A DNA stretch of 64,000 nt from Winogradskyella marincola (lineage in GTDB: Bacteria > Bacteroidota > Bacteroidia > Flavobacteriales > Flavobacteriaceae), in contig NZ_JARSBN010000002.1 of NCBI RefSeq assembly GCF_029624125.1, positions 186,001 through 250,000 on the forward strand, in the 5' to 3' direction. Position 1 is the stretch's first letter. Each line of letters opens with the position of its first letter. Under the pieces are notes generated by a model. The model did not search any database. It was not told the DNA's origin and saw only the letters and a list, made by a program, of their open reading frames with translations. A program made the translations under genes and the position numbers. Of the stretch, positions 42,987 through 50,116 are shown piece by piece.

Positions 42987-43829
42987 ATGAAATATACATT
43001 TAATGAATTTGCTACAGGTGCAATTTTTAATATTGGTAATACCGACAACCTTACTCCATTAAAAAAAGCACAACAAGTTAATCTTTATACATTTATCTGG
43101 GCCAACTCTCAACCTATAGAGCTTGTAATAGACAGTGTTCCTATTACGCTACCAGCAAATCATATTTTAGCACTTACACCTATACAATACATACAGTATA
43201 TTAGTGGTAGGGATGTAATTTTATATCAATTTAACAGAGAATTCTACTGTATAAAAGATCATGACCATGAAGTAAGCTGCGCTGGTATGCTGTTTTTTGG
43301 TAATATTAATATCCCAATTATAAGCCTTGATGAAAAAGAACAACAAAAGTACAAAACGCTTCACGAGGTTTTTATTGATGAGCTTGAAACTAAAGATAAC
43401 ATACAAGCCGAAATGCTCAGAATGTTGATGGGTAGATTTATTATAAAAAGTACCCGGTTACTAAAAGCAAAAGAGGGCATTATTGAAACTCAAAAAAGCT
43501 CAAAAGTAGATTTACTAAGAGCTTTCAACGTATTAGTAGAACAGCATTTTAAAAACGAACATAGTGTGTCTTTTTATGCTGAAAAACTTTATAAATCACC
43601 CAAAACGCTCTCTAATAATTTTGCAAAGCTTAACCGTAGTCCGTTACAAATTATTCATCAAAGAATTGTTTTAGAAGCTAAACGATTGCTTACCTACACA
43701 GATAAATCTGCAAAAGAAATTGCTTACGACATTGGTTTTGATGATGCATCACACCTTAGCAGATTATTTAAAAAATATACCTCTCAATCGCCTTCTGAAT
43801 TTAAAAAATCCCTAAACACACTTACTTAG
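42987..43829 (+). CDS. AraC-family transcriptional regulator
   Basis: A 280-residue AraC-type regulator. Residues about 1-170 are a cupin-like sensor domain (FNEFATGAIFNIGNTDNLTP ... FNREFYCIKDHDHEVSC), and about 180-280 hold the two helix-turn-helix motifs. These include the conserved LTYTDKSAKEIAYDIGFDDA followed by SHLSRLFKKYTSQSPSEFK. Two near-identical 68-bp promoter copies lie immediately downstream, just before a 51-aa ORF and the CMD-like gene, so these are the probable targets. Confidence 0.92.
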   Translation: MKYTFNEFATGAIFNIGNTDNLTPLKKAQQVNLYTFIWANSQPIELVIDSVPITLPANHILALTPIQYIQYISGRDVILYQFNREFYCIKDHDHEVSCAGMLFFGNINIPIISLDEKEQQKYKTLHEVFIDELETKDNIQAEMLRMLMGRFIIKSTRLLKAKEGIIETQKSSKVDLLRAFNVLVEQHFKNEHSVSFYAEKLYKSPKTLSNNFAKLNRSPLQIIHQRIVLEAKRLLTYTDKSAKEIAYDIGFDDASHLSRLFKKYTSQSPSEFKKSLNTLT

Positions 43830-43896
43830 GAAATATTGACAAGTCTAAGGGCAAATTCTTCATTCTATTCTCCTACCGCTTCCTTCATCTTTGTAG
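43829..43896 (+). promoter_or_regulatory. Promoter/operator copy 1 downstream of the AraC gene
   Basis: Starts GGAAATATTGACAAGT and ends TTCATCTTTGTAG. It shares with copy 2 the words GACAAGT-TAAGGG and TTCATTCTATT. A CATCTTTG (-7-like) ends the block 26 nt before the ATG at 43920. It is the likely operator of the adjacent AraC regulator. Confidence 0.6.
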
Positions 43897-43919
43897 TGTA
43901 ATTTTTAAAACTATAAAAG

Positions 43920-44075
43920 ATGAAACATTCCATTAAATCCATATTCAATCTTATAGAAATATTTGCAAAAAGCCCTAGACGCATTGCAACAAGTACATTA
44001 TCTAATACGCATTGCGAGCACGAGCAATTGCATGATTATTACTGCGACGCAGAAAAACCTCACGTTAACCCTTAA
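43920..44075 (+). CDS. 51-aa ORF in the AraC-controlled run
   Basis: ATG at 43920 to TAA at 44073-44075 encodes 51 residues: KHSIKSIFNLIEIFAKSPRR then a Cys/His-rich part with THCEHEQLHDYYCD. It lies exactly between promoter copies 1 and 2. The Cys-His pattern (CEHE...HDYYCD) suggests metal binding. The overlapping longer frame at 43963 in another phase is not supported. I do not know the family. Confidence 0.6.
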   Translation: MKHSIKSIFNLIEIFAKSPRRIATSTLSNTHCEHEQLHDYYCDAEKPHVNP

Positions 44076-44143
44076 GGAAATAATGACAAGTATAAGGGAA
44101 GTATTTTCATTCTATTACTTCCCTTTCTACTGCAACTTTGTAC
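44076..44143 (+). promoter_or_regulatory. Promoter/operator copy 2 before the CMD-like gene
   Basis: Starts GGAAATAATGACAAGT directly after the stop of the 51-aa ORF and ends with CAACTTTGTA (-7-like CAACTTTG). About three quarters of its 68 bp match copy 1 by eye. It is 55 nt upstream of the next ATG. Confidence 0.6.
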
Positions 44144-44197
44144 CATCAAAAAAATTAAATAACAAACGCTGATTTATTCAGCATAAAAATTAAAATT

Positions 44198-44746
44198 ATG
44201 AGCACATTTAATGTACCAACACGAGAAAACGTTAGTGAAAACAACCAAGCAATTTTTGACAACCTAAAAAAGGCTTTAGGATTTGTACCAAACTTATACG
44301 CAACTTATGCGCACAGTGATACTGCTTTAGAAAACTACTTAAACTTTGCTAACGCAAAAACATCGTTGTCTGCTAAAGAAAAAGAAGTTGTAAACTTAGC
44401 TGTAAGCCAAGTAAACGACTGTATTTATTGCTTATCTGCTCACACAGCAATTGGTAAAATGAATGGTTTTACTGACGAACAAATTTTAGAATTAAGAGCT
44501 GGTTTTTCTTCAGTAAACACCAAATTAGATGCTTTGGCAAAATTGGCAAAAAACATTACAGAAAATAGAGGTCGTACAGATGCAGATGTTTTAGAAAACT
44601 TCTTTAACGCTGGCTACACCAAAGCCAATTTAATAGATACTATTTCTTTAGTTGGTGACAAAACCATCTCTAATTATGTACACAGTACCACACAAGTACC
44701 TGTAGATTTTCCAGAAGCTCAGCCATTAAAAACTGAAACTGTATAA
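44198..44746 (+). CDS. CMD/AhpD-like alkylhydroperoxidase-family protein
   Basis: A 182-residue protein of the carboxymuconolactone decarboxylase/AhpD-like family. The catalytic CxxC is in NDCIYCLSAHTAIGKMNG (Cys at about 89 and 92) with the following His, as in peroxidase-type members. It probably reduces peroxides or reactive metabolites. It follows operator copy 2 and is linked 20 nt to a cupredoxin-like gene, suggesting a redox stress unit under the AraC regulator. Confidence 0.9.
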   Translation: MSTFNVPTRENVSENNQAIFDNLKKALGFVPNLYATYAHSDTALENYLNFANAKTSLSAKEKEVVNLAVSQVNDCIYCLSAHTAIGKMNGFTDEQILELRAGFSSVNTKLDALAKLAKNITENRGRTDADVLENFFNAGYTKANLIDTISLVGDKTISNYVHSTTQVPVDFPEAQPLKTETV

Positions 44747-44766
44747 CCTTAAAATCTTTATTAAAA

Positions 44767-45156
44767 ATGAAAAAATTAATTTCTATCCTAATTATTGCAT
44801 TAAGCCTTACACTTACTGGCAATGCACAAGATCATATGATGAACGATACTAAGGCTACAGTAGTAACCTTAGAACAAACAAAAGGCAAGTTTACAAAAGA
44901 GAAACTTACATTATCTGAAGGCGATTATGTTTTTAATATTAAAAACAACAATGTTGGTCACGATGTTGGCTTTGTATTGGTAAAGAAAGGTGAAGATGTC
45001 AGTAATCCAGACAATCACATAAAGTCTGCATACGTTACTAAAGCTGTTAAAAACAATAGTTCTGAAAAAACAAAAGTTACCACACTGTCAAAAGGTGAGT
45101 ACATTTATTTTTGTCCTCTTAACCCTACACCTCAGTATAACTTAACGGTAAAGTAA
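44767..45156 (+). CDS. Cupredoxin-like periplasmic protein
   Basis: A 129-residue exported protein (signal peptide about 1-20, ending TGNA) with a cupredoxin-like fold. VFNIKNNNVGHDVGFVLVKK holds the N-terminal copper-type His. The C-terminal loop KGEYIYFCPLNPTPQYN has Cys but lacks the usual following His (CxxxxH) and Met, so the copper site looks incomplete or altered. It is the last gene of the AraC-linked run and precedes a strong terminator. Confidence 0.8.
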   Translation: MKKLISILIIALSLTLTGNAQDHMMNDTKATVVTLEQTKGKFTKEKLTLSEGDYVFNIKNNNVGHDVGFVLVKKGEDVSNPDNHIKSAYVTKAVKNNSSEKTKVTTLSKGEYIYFCPLNPTPQYNLTVK

Positions 45157-45179
45157 GAAATTATTAGACCATATTTTGT

Positions 45180-45214
45180 GCGCGACTTTGTTTAAAGTCG
45201 CGCTATTTTTTTTT
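45180..45214 (+). terminator. Terminator after the cupredoxin-like gene
   Basis: GCGCGACTTT-GTTT-AAAGTCGCGC is a 10-bp perfect stem followed by TA and ten T. Confidence 0.9.
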
Positions 45215-45225
45215 ACTTTTCTGCA

Positions 45226-45867
45226 ATGATTAGATACCGAAAAGTAAGAGGCAATAACCGTATAATAAAATCTATTGAAGAATGGAAAACCTATAATCTA
45301 GATTTAGACTTAGGGTATCTACAATCTAGCCAAAGAAACTATTGCAAAATATGGGTAAGCCCTTTTGCTGACATATCTATTAGAAACTCTGAAATACCCT
45401 CGCCCAAAGGAAAGCATAGGCAAGAAATTATAAAAGGCTTATTAGAAATTTATAACCATTGGGAAACACAACTCAACACCCTAAACAAACCTTATTATTT
45501 AGCCATTTGGTTACTAGAGCCACGACTAGAAAAATCTCAGGTAGTTTGTGCTATAGATAGCATGATGGACTTCTATGACATTACATTTTACAAACCAAAA
45601 GCGCAGCGCAAATTTCCATCTCAAAACTACGGTAAGCTTACAAATCAATTAGACCAATTTAATTGGACATATGCCTTAGATGAAGACCATTTTTTTCAAT
45701 CAGATATCGATCTAGAAGAAGATAGGTATGCCTCAAAAAGTGATTACTTAGAGATGCAAAAATGGTACAAAAGAAAATTAAAACAAGGTATAAGAAGTGC
45801 GCCTTCTAATGACGACACTTTTTATGCAGTAAGAAAAGGCATAGCCTGGATTGGCACAAAAAATTGA
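45226..45867 (+). CDS. Cytoplasmic protein of unknown function, 213 aa
   Basis: A 213-residue protein without signal peptide or membrane helices. It is rich in Lys, Tyr and Trp (RQEIIKGLLEIYNHWETQLN, YYLAIWLLEPRLEKSQVVC). The C-terminal part (YALDEDHFFQSDIDLEEDRY) has several acidic runs. No domain is recognised. It stands alone between two terminators. Confidence 0.65.
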   Translation: MIRYRKVRGNNRIIKSIEEWKTYNLDLDLGYLQSSQRNYCKIWVSPFADISIRNSEIPSPKGKHRQEIIKGLLEIYNHWETQLNTLNKPYYLAIWLLEPRLEKSQVVCAIDSMMDFYDITFYKPKAQRKFPSQNYGKLTNQLDQFNWTYALDEDHFFQSDIDLEEDRYASKSDYLEMQKWYKRKLKQGIRSAPSNDDTFYAVRKGIAWIGTKN

Positions 45868-45879
45868 CTTACTAATTAA

Positions 45880-45910
45880 AAAAAGGGTAGTTGTATACTA
45901 CCCTTTTTAT
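45880..45910. terminator. Bidirectional terminator
   Basis: AAAAGGGTAGT-TGTAT-ACTACCCTTTT stem between the convergent 213-aa gene and ssb. Confidence 0.85.
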
Positions 45911-45927
45911 ATTGCGTTATTATAATC

Positions 45928-46260
45928 CTATTTCCCTAGCATCAAAAGCTCATGACACACCACTTCTGTAATGTAGCGTTTAATACCATCTTTATCTTGC
46001 CAAGAGCGCGTTGTTAGCTTACCTTCAATGGCAACTTCTTTTCCTTTGCTTACAAATTTCTCAACGATTTGAGCCGTTTTTCCCCAAGCTACAATATTGT
46101 GCCATTGTGTATCTGTAACTTTTTCGCCATTGGCATTTTTGTAACTTTCGTTAGTAGCGATAGAAAATTTTGCAAGCATTTTACCAGACTCAAGGTTAAT
46201 GATTTCTGGATCGTTTCCTAGATTACCAATCAACTGTACTTTGTTTTTTAATGCGTTCAT
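45928..46260 (-). CDS. ssb: Single-stranded DNA-binding protein, short form
   Basis: A 110-residue SSB: OB fold with MNALKNKVQLIGNLGNDPEI, then SIATNESYKNANGEKVTDTQ and WHNIVAWGKTAQIVEKFV, and the strand IAIEGKLTTRSWQDKDG. It ends at HELLMLGK without the acidic tail that normally recruits partner proteins, so it may be a secondary SSB. It lies at the edge of the cassette region. Confidence 0.9.
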   Translation of the reverse strand: MNALKNKVQLIGNLGNDPEIINLESGKMLAKFSIATNESYKNANGEKVTDTQWHNIVAWGKTAQIVEKFVSKGKEVAIEGKLTTRSWQDKDGIKRYITEVVCHELLMLGK

Positions 46261-46472
46261 GTGTTTTAATTTTATACGTTAAACAGTTAATACAATTGAA
46301 CCTTAATGATTCAACACTGCAAAGATGAGGTGGTTAACAAATTTTATTCGGTAATTACCTATTTAATTTCGTTTGTAATTATTTGTAGTCGTTTGTAAAC
46401 GAATAATGCTTTGCTATTATGGTATTTTGTGGTAGATTTAAGTCTAAATAGTTAAACTGCTTTTATACGGTA

Positions 46473-46482
46473 GTTGTGTGTA
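46473..46482. repeat. Left end (R'-like core) of cassette 1
   Basis: GTTGTGTGTA is the first element of the cassette array. It is complementary to TACACACAAC at 47001-47010, the right-hand core of the same cassette. Confidence 0.6.
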
Positions 46483-46501
46483 ATTTGAGCGAACTTATAA
46501 A

Positions 46502-46996
46502 ATGACAAGAACTTTAACTTTAATATTGATTATGGGATTATTTAGTAAACTGTTTGGTCAAACGGAAAAAAAGAATTCTGAACCTTCTGTAAAACAAGAA
46601 CTACAATTGGAATTCAATGTTATGAAAAATATTTCCTTGGAGAAATGCCAGAAATATGAAAATTCAGAACAATTCAAATTGATTGAAAACGGAATTTATC
46701 AAGATTTAAATGACAATGATAACACTAAATACCGAATGACTATTTCATATGACCTTGAGCCTGAAAATGACACAAATAACCAGTATCCATTAGAAGACAT
46801 TTTGGACAAATATTATTTACACGTATCAGACTTTTTAGAATCTGAAAATAATTCTGACCCTCATAACTTTAAACTTGAATTAGCTGGAGAATTGGATGAC
46901 TTGAAGAAAAGTCAAGAAATAATAGGAAAAAAAGTCTATAATCAGGAGTTTAAAAGTGACGATGGACAAATAAGAGTGAACTTAATAATCGAATAA
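46502..46996 (+). CDS. Cassette 1 ORF, unknown function
   Basis: A 164-residue product starting at ATG 46502 with a signal-peptide-like segment (TRTLTLILIMGLFSKLFGQ). An internal ATG at 46532 (MGLFSKLFG) is an alternative start that makes a cytoplasmic protein. The body is acidic with no recognised domain (NTKYRMTISYDLEPENDTNN). It is the sole gene of the first integron-like cassette and stops 5 nt before the right repeat. Confidence 0.6.
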   Translation: MTRTLTLILIMGLFSKLFGQTEKKNSEPSVKQELQLEFNVMKNISLEKCQKYENSEQFKLIENGIYQDLNDNDNTKYRMTISYDLEPENDTNNQYPLEDILDKYYLHVSDFLESENNSDPHNFKLELAGELDDLKKSQEIIGKKVYNQEFKSDDGQIRVNLIIE

Positions 46997-47000
46997 AAAC

Positions 47001-47136
47001 TACACACAACAATGGCTATAAGTAATTGCTTGTTCTCGCCTACTTCTGAAAATCCTGGCGGATTTTCAGTTCGGTGTGTACTTGCAAAATTAAGTGCTAA
47101 ACCACGCAACTACTAATAGCCGAGACCGTTATGTGC
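47001..47136. repeat. attC-like repeat 1 (about 136 nt)
   Basis: Right core TACACACAAC, AAT, GGCTAT (47014-47019), then an internal stem-loop CTGAAAATCC-TGGC-GGATTTTCAG (47046-47069). ATAGCC (47116-47121), GAGACC and GTTATGTGC (47128-47136) follow. GGCTAT pairs with ATAGCC. The spacing of the outer and inner pairs parallels attC R''-L''...L'-R'. The cores fit AAC/GTT but not the full GTTRRRY consensus. Confidence 0.6.
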
Positions 47137-47162
47137 AAGCTGAAACAACACTTCGATAATCA

Positions 47163-47795
47163 ATGAAAAACGGAAAATATTTTGACATATTAAATTCTTT
47201 ACCAGCTTATGGTGAAATGTATGTACCAATTTCCGAGGACAATGTTCCATTTTATTCCGAGGGTTTTGTAATAAGGTTTTATAAATCAGATGGTGAAGAT
47301 TGGGTTGCGAACTTCCAAACTGGATGGACTGAATTCAATTATGTACACGAATTCGAAACGAACCCAAATATTTTGGTAGTTGCTGGAGGAACTTGTTATT
47401 TGATGAACCCAAACAAAAAAGAACCTATCAATGTATTCGGTGTTGGCTTTCAGAATTATTTAAAAACTGAAAGTAACCAAATAGTCTTGCAAGATTTAAC
47501 GGATTTGACTGTTGTCGAACCAAACGCAGATTATTGGCGGACGGAAAGAATATCTTGGGACGGAATAAAGGACTTAAAACTGAATGGTAAATTTGTAACT
47601 GGTTTATCATACGACCCAATGAATAGTAAAGAAGAATGGGTCGAATTCATTGTTGACCTTGAAAATAGAGAAGTTAAAGGCGGAAGTTATAGAAAATATG
47701 AGTTTAAGCCAATAGGAGAAAACGTGGAGAGTGTAAAACCGAAAAAAGATAAAAAATCGTGGTGGAATTTCGGAAATGGAAAAGCCAGCACATAA
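47163..47795 (+). CDS. Cassette 2 ORF, unknown function
   Basis: A 210-residue protein with no signal peptide. Visible segments are YFDILNSLPAYGEMYVPISE and DYWRTERISWDGIKDLKLNG; a Trp/Asp-rich middle and a basic tail (KPKKDKKSWWNFGNGKAST). No family recognised. Its stop codon lies inside the right core repeat (GCACATAAC), as is common for integron cassettes. Confidence 0.65.
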   Translation: MKNGKYFDILNSLPAYGEMYVPISEDNVPFYSEGFVIRFYKSDGEDWVANFQTGWTEFNYVHEFETNPNILVVAGGTCYLMNPNKKEPINVFGVGFQNYLKTESNQIVLQDLTDLTVVEPNADYWRTERISWDGIKDLKLNGKFVTGLSYDPMNSKEEWVEFIVDLENREVKGGSYRKYEFKPIGENVESVKPKKDKKSWWNFGNGKAST

Positions 47796-47927
47796 CAACG
47801 GCTATAGTTCATTACGGCTGAAATTCCTAATCGGAATTTCGAGCCTTTTTGCTAAATTTATGGTTACGGCGGAATGATACTCGCGTACCATTCCGTAACG
47901 AAACCATAACCAAAACCGTTGCCCACC
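47788..47927. repeat. attC-like repeat 2 (hybrid, about 140 nt)
   Basis: Right core GCACATAAC (47788-47796) is complementary to the cassette 2 left core GTTATGTGC. Then GGCTATAG, a hairpin GAAATTCC/GGAATTTC, and a long stem from TTATGGTT to AACCATAA (about 47859-47909). It ends with left core GTTGCCCACC (47918-47927) of cassette 3. The inner GGCTAT lacks its ATAGCC partner, so it looks recombined from two attC-like types. Confidence 0.55.
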
Positions 47928-47935
47928 ATTGGAAA

Positions 47936-48364
47936 ATGACAGACGAAGAATTAAAAAAAATAATTTTTGAACTTGAAAAAAGGAATGAAAAGGAAAAGGC
48001 TTTTTTCGGATTTTATGAATATGGTGGTGGACCAGATGAAAGTCATATTAAAGCCAATCGAAAAGGACTTGAATTATTCGCAACTGAACTACTCAAAGTC
48101 GGAATTGAATCTGAAAATCGGGAATTTAAAAAAAATGGGACTGAATCAATTGGATTGAACACTGATTGGCTTGATGAAAATGGTGAATTCTTCTTTGATT
48201 TTGTAGAATTAACCAAAAAAGATAAGGCGCCAACTGAAAAGACTTTTCCTGAACATAAAGAAACTTGGAAAGACAAAGCTTTTAGAGTTGGTTGTTTTGG
48301 AATAGGAATTCTATTGGTTGGACTAATTATTGTCGGACTGATAACAGTTTTAAATTGGATATAA
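47936..48364 (+). CDS. Cassette 3 ORF, tail-anchored small protein
   Basis: A 142-residue protein from ATG 47936, just after the left core; the track start upstream runs through the repeat and is rejected. It is a soluble acidic N-terminal part (EKRNEKEKAFFGFYEYGGGP) with one C-terminal membrane helix (about 120-140, GILLVGLIIVGLITVLNW). Family unknown. Confidence 0.62.
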   Translation: MTDEELKKIIFELEKRNEKEKAFFGFYEYGGGPDESHIKANRKGLELFATELLKVGIESENREFKKNGTESIGLNTDWLDENGEFFFDFVELTKKDKAPTEKTFPEHKETWKDKAFRVGCFGIGILLVGLIIVGLITVLNWI

Positions 48365-48371
48365 TAAAAAC

Positions 48372-48510
48372 GGTGGGCAACAATGCATAACCGCAATTAC
48401 GGCGGATTCGACTACGTCCGAATCCTCTCGGAATTGCTAAGGCCAGTTCTAAACCGAAAATTATTAACTTTAAATCCGTAACTGACGGTTATACGAGACC
48501 GTTGGCTGTA
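48372..48510. repeat. attC-like repeat 3 (about 139 nt)
   Basis: Right core GGTGGGCAAC (48372-48381) is complementary to the left core GTTGCCCACC of cassette 3. Inner pair ATAACCG (48387-48393)/CGGTTAT (48486-48492) encloses a stem GGATTCG/CGAATCC. Then ACGAGACC and the left core GTTGGCTGTA (48501-48510) of cassette 4. The most complete attC-like fold of the set. Confidence 0.62.
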
Positions 48511-48522
48511 ATTAGAGCAAAT

Positions 48523-48960
48523 ATGAGTACAATAGATAACATTTATAAAAAGGAATATAAAGAAGTTGTGGAACTTTGGGAAGCTTCGGTAAGAGCAACT
48601 CATCATTTTCTAAAAGAAGAAGATATCGAACATTTTAAACCACTAATTTTAAATACATATTTAGATGCAGTTGAATTAAAATGCATTAGAAATAATAGAA
48701 AAATAGTTGGTTTTCTTGGAGTTGCTGGCCAAACCCTAGAAATGTTATTTATTCATCCTGATTCTAGAGGAAAAGGAATTGGAAAAACACTCTTGAACTA
48801 TTCAATTGATAAATTAAAAGTGACAAAAGTTGACGTAAACGAACAGAATGAACAAGCTGTTGGATTTTACAAACACTCTGGATTTGAAGTTATTAAACGT
48901 TCAGAGTTGGATTCTTCTGGAAAACCTTATCCAACTTTACATATGGAATTAAAAAAATAA
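48523..48960 (+). CDS. Cassette 4 ORF: GNAT-family N-acetyltransferase
   Basis: A 145-residue GNAT acetyltransferase from ATG 48523; the track start includes repeat sequence. The acetyl-CoA motif is SRGKGIGKTLLNYSIDKL (about residue 91), followed by VDVNEQNEQAVGFYKHSGFE. Such stand-alone acetyltransferases are frequent integron cargo; the substrate is unknown. Confidence 0.85.
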   Translation: MSTIDNIYKKEYKEVVELWEASVRATHHFLKEEDIEHFKPLILNTYLDAVELKCIRNNRKIVGFLGVAGQTLEMLFIHPDSRGKGIGKTLLNYSIDKLKVTKVDVNEQNEQAVGFYKHSGFEVIKRSELDSSGKPYPTLHMELKK

Positions 48961-49035
48961 CCACAGTTAACAATGTATAACCGTAATTACGGCGGATTAG
49001 ACTATACTTTGACTACGATCAGTGCTTAACCGAAA
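48961..49035. repeat. Truncated attC-like repeat 4
   Basis: CCACAGTTAAC (48961-48971) pairs with the cassette 4 left core GTTGGCTGT when two G-T pairs are allowed. The inner TATAACCG is present, but the CGGTTAT and GTT right half are missing. The next gene begins directly after, which suggests the array ends here or a deletion removed the rest. Confidence 0.55.
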
Positions 49036-49038
49036 AAT

Positions 49039-49992
49039 ATGAAAACAACATTATATTTAGTACTAATTTTAATCCTCCTTTCTTGTCAAAAGAAAATATC
49101 TGAAAAAACTCAACACAAAGAATTTAACACTAAAACAGAAATTAAAAAATTAGAGCTTAACGACACCATTATTTATTTAAGTGATGATAATGATTTAGCA
49201 CTAATAAAGCTGACTTTGATTCCAAATGGGACTTTTGATTTTCACATGAGTATTTATCCTGAGACCATGCAAGACTCTGAACCTAAACCTGAGATTATCA
49301 AAGCAAATGGAATATGGAATGGAAATAAAAAAACTGTATTACTCAACTTTGAAAAACAAGAAAAAGATTCATTGAATTTAAATAAGATTTTTGACTCTAA
49401 CTATGCAAAAGAAAATGAATTTAAGGTTAATAATAATACAGTTGAGATTGACTATTCCTTAGATAAATTGAATATTTGGGGAATTAGTTGTTATAAATCA
49501 AAAAAAGAAAACAGCGAAATTAGCACAACTGTTTCAACCAATTCAAACTCTAAATTCCCAATTTGGATTGAAAAAATTAACTTAGACATTAATTCCGAAT
49601 TAGGACAGCATCAAAAAAGAAATATCAAAGAATTTAATAAAATTAATGATTCCCTTTCTATTTGTGTATTTATACTTAATGATGGTGTTTGTTCAAAATA
49701 TTCTTTGGTTACTTTTCTTAACCAAAATGAAATTGATAATGCCGAAATTGGAATAGAATGTGACCAAGATATGTCAATCCCAGAATACAAATGGAAAGAA
49801 TTTGAATTCTTATCAACAACGACATTTCAGACAATAGAGTTTTCAGAACATGTTAACGATTCTCTAATTGACAATAATGGCTATATAAAAAAAGGGTATG
49901 ATTTTATGGAATCTAAAACAACAATTGATTCTATTATTAAGGTTTTCGAAATAGATAAAACTGGAAAAATAACTGGCACAAACAATGAATAA
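49039..49992 (+). CDS. Lipoprotein, unknown function (array edge)
   Basis: A 317-residue predicted lipoprotein (MKTTLYLVLILILLSC, Cys at residue 16) with a Lys/Asn-rich body. Residues about 20-150 form one beta-rich part (GTFDFHMSIYPETM, ANGIWNGNKKTVLLNFEK). Residues 155-317 form a second (KFPIWIEKINLDINSELGQH). No known domain is recognised. It follows the truncated repeat and has its own short promoter-like leader. Confidence 0.65.
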   Translation: MKTTLYLVLILILLSCQKKISEKTQHKEFNTKTEIKKLELNDTIIYLSDDNDLALIKLTLIPNGTFDFHMSIYPETMQDSEPKPEIIKANGIWNGNKKTVLLNFEKQEKDSLNLNKIFDSNYAKENEFKVNNNTVEIDYSLDKLNIWGISCYKSKKENSEISTTVSTNSNSKFPIWIEKINLDINSELGQHQKRNIKEFNKINDSLSICVFILNDGVCSKYSLVTFLNQNEIDNAEIGIECDQDMSIPEYKWKEFEFLSTTTFQTIEFSEHVNDSLIDNNGYIKKGYDFMESKTTIDSIIKVFEIDKTGKITGTNNE

Positions 49993-50116
49993 TTAATTGC
50001 AATTATAATTCTTCTACAAATTTCAATCTTATTCATTATCTTTCGATTACAGCAAAAAATCACAACTACTTTTCCGTTAGCGTTACACACTAACACGTTG
50101 TAAGCAATTAGAATAC

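Noticed and set aside
43963-44172. 69-aa frame across the second AraC operator
   Set aside because: It overlaps the better 51-aa frame in another phase and reads through the repeated promoter block.
46261-46472. Gene between ssb and cassette 1
   Set aside because: No frame of useful length on either strand; the AT-rich gap probably holds the ssb promoter.
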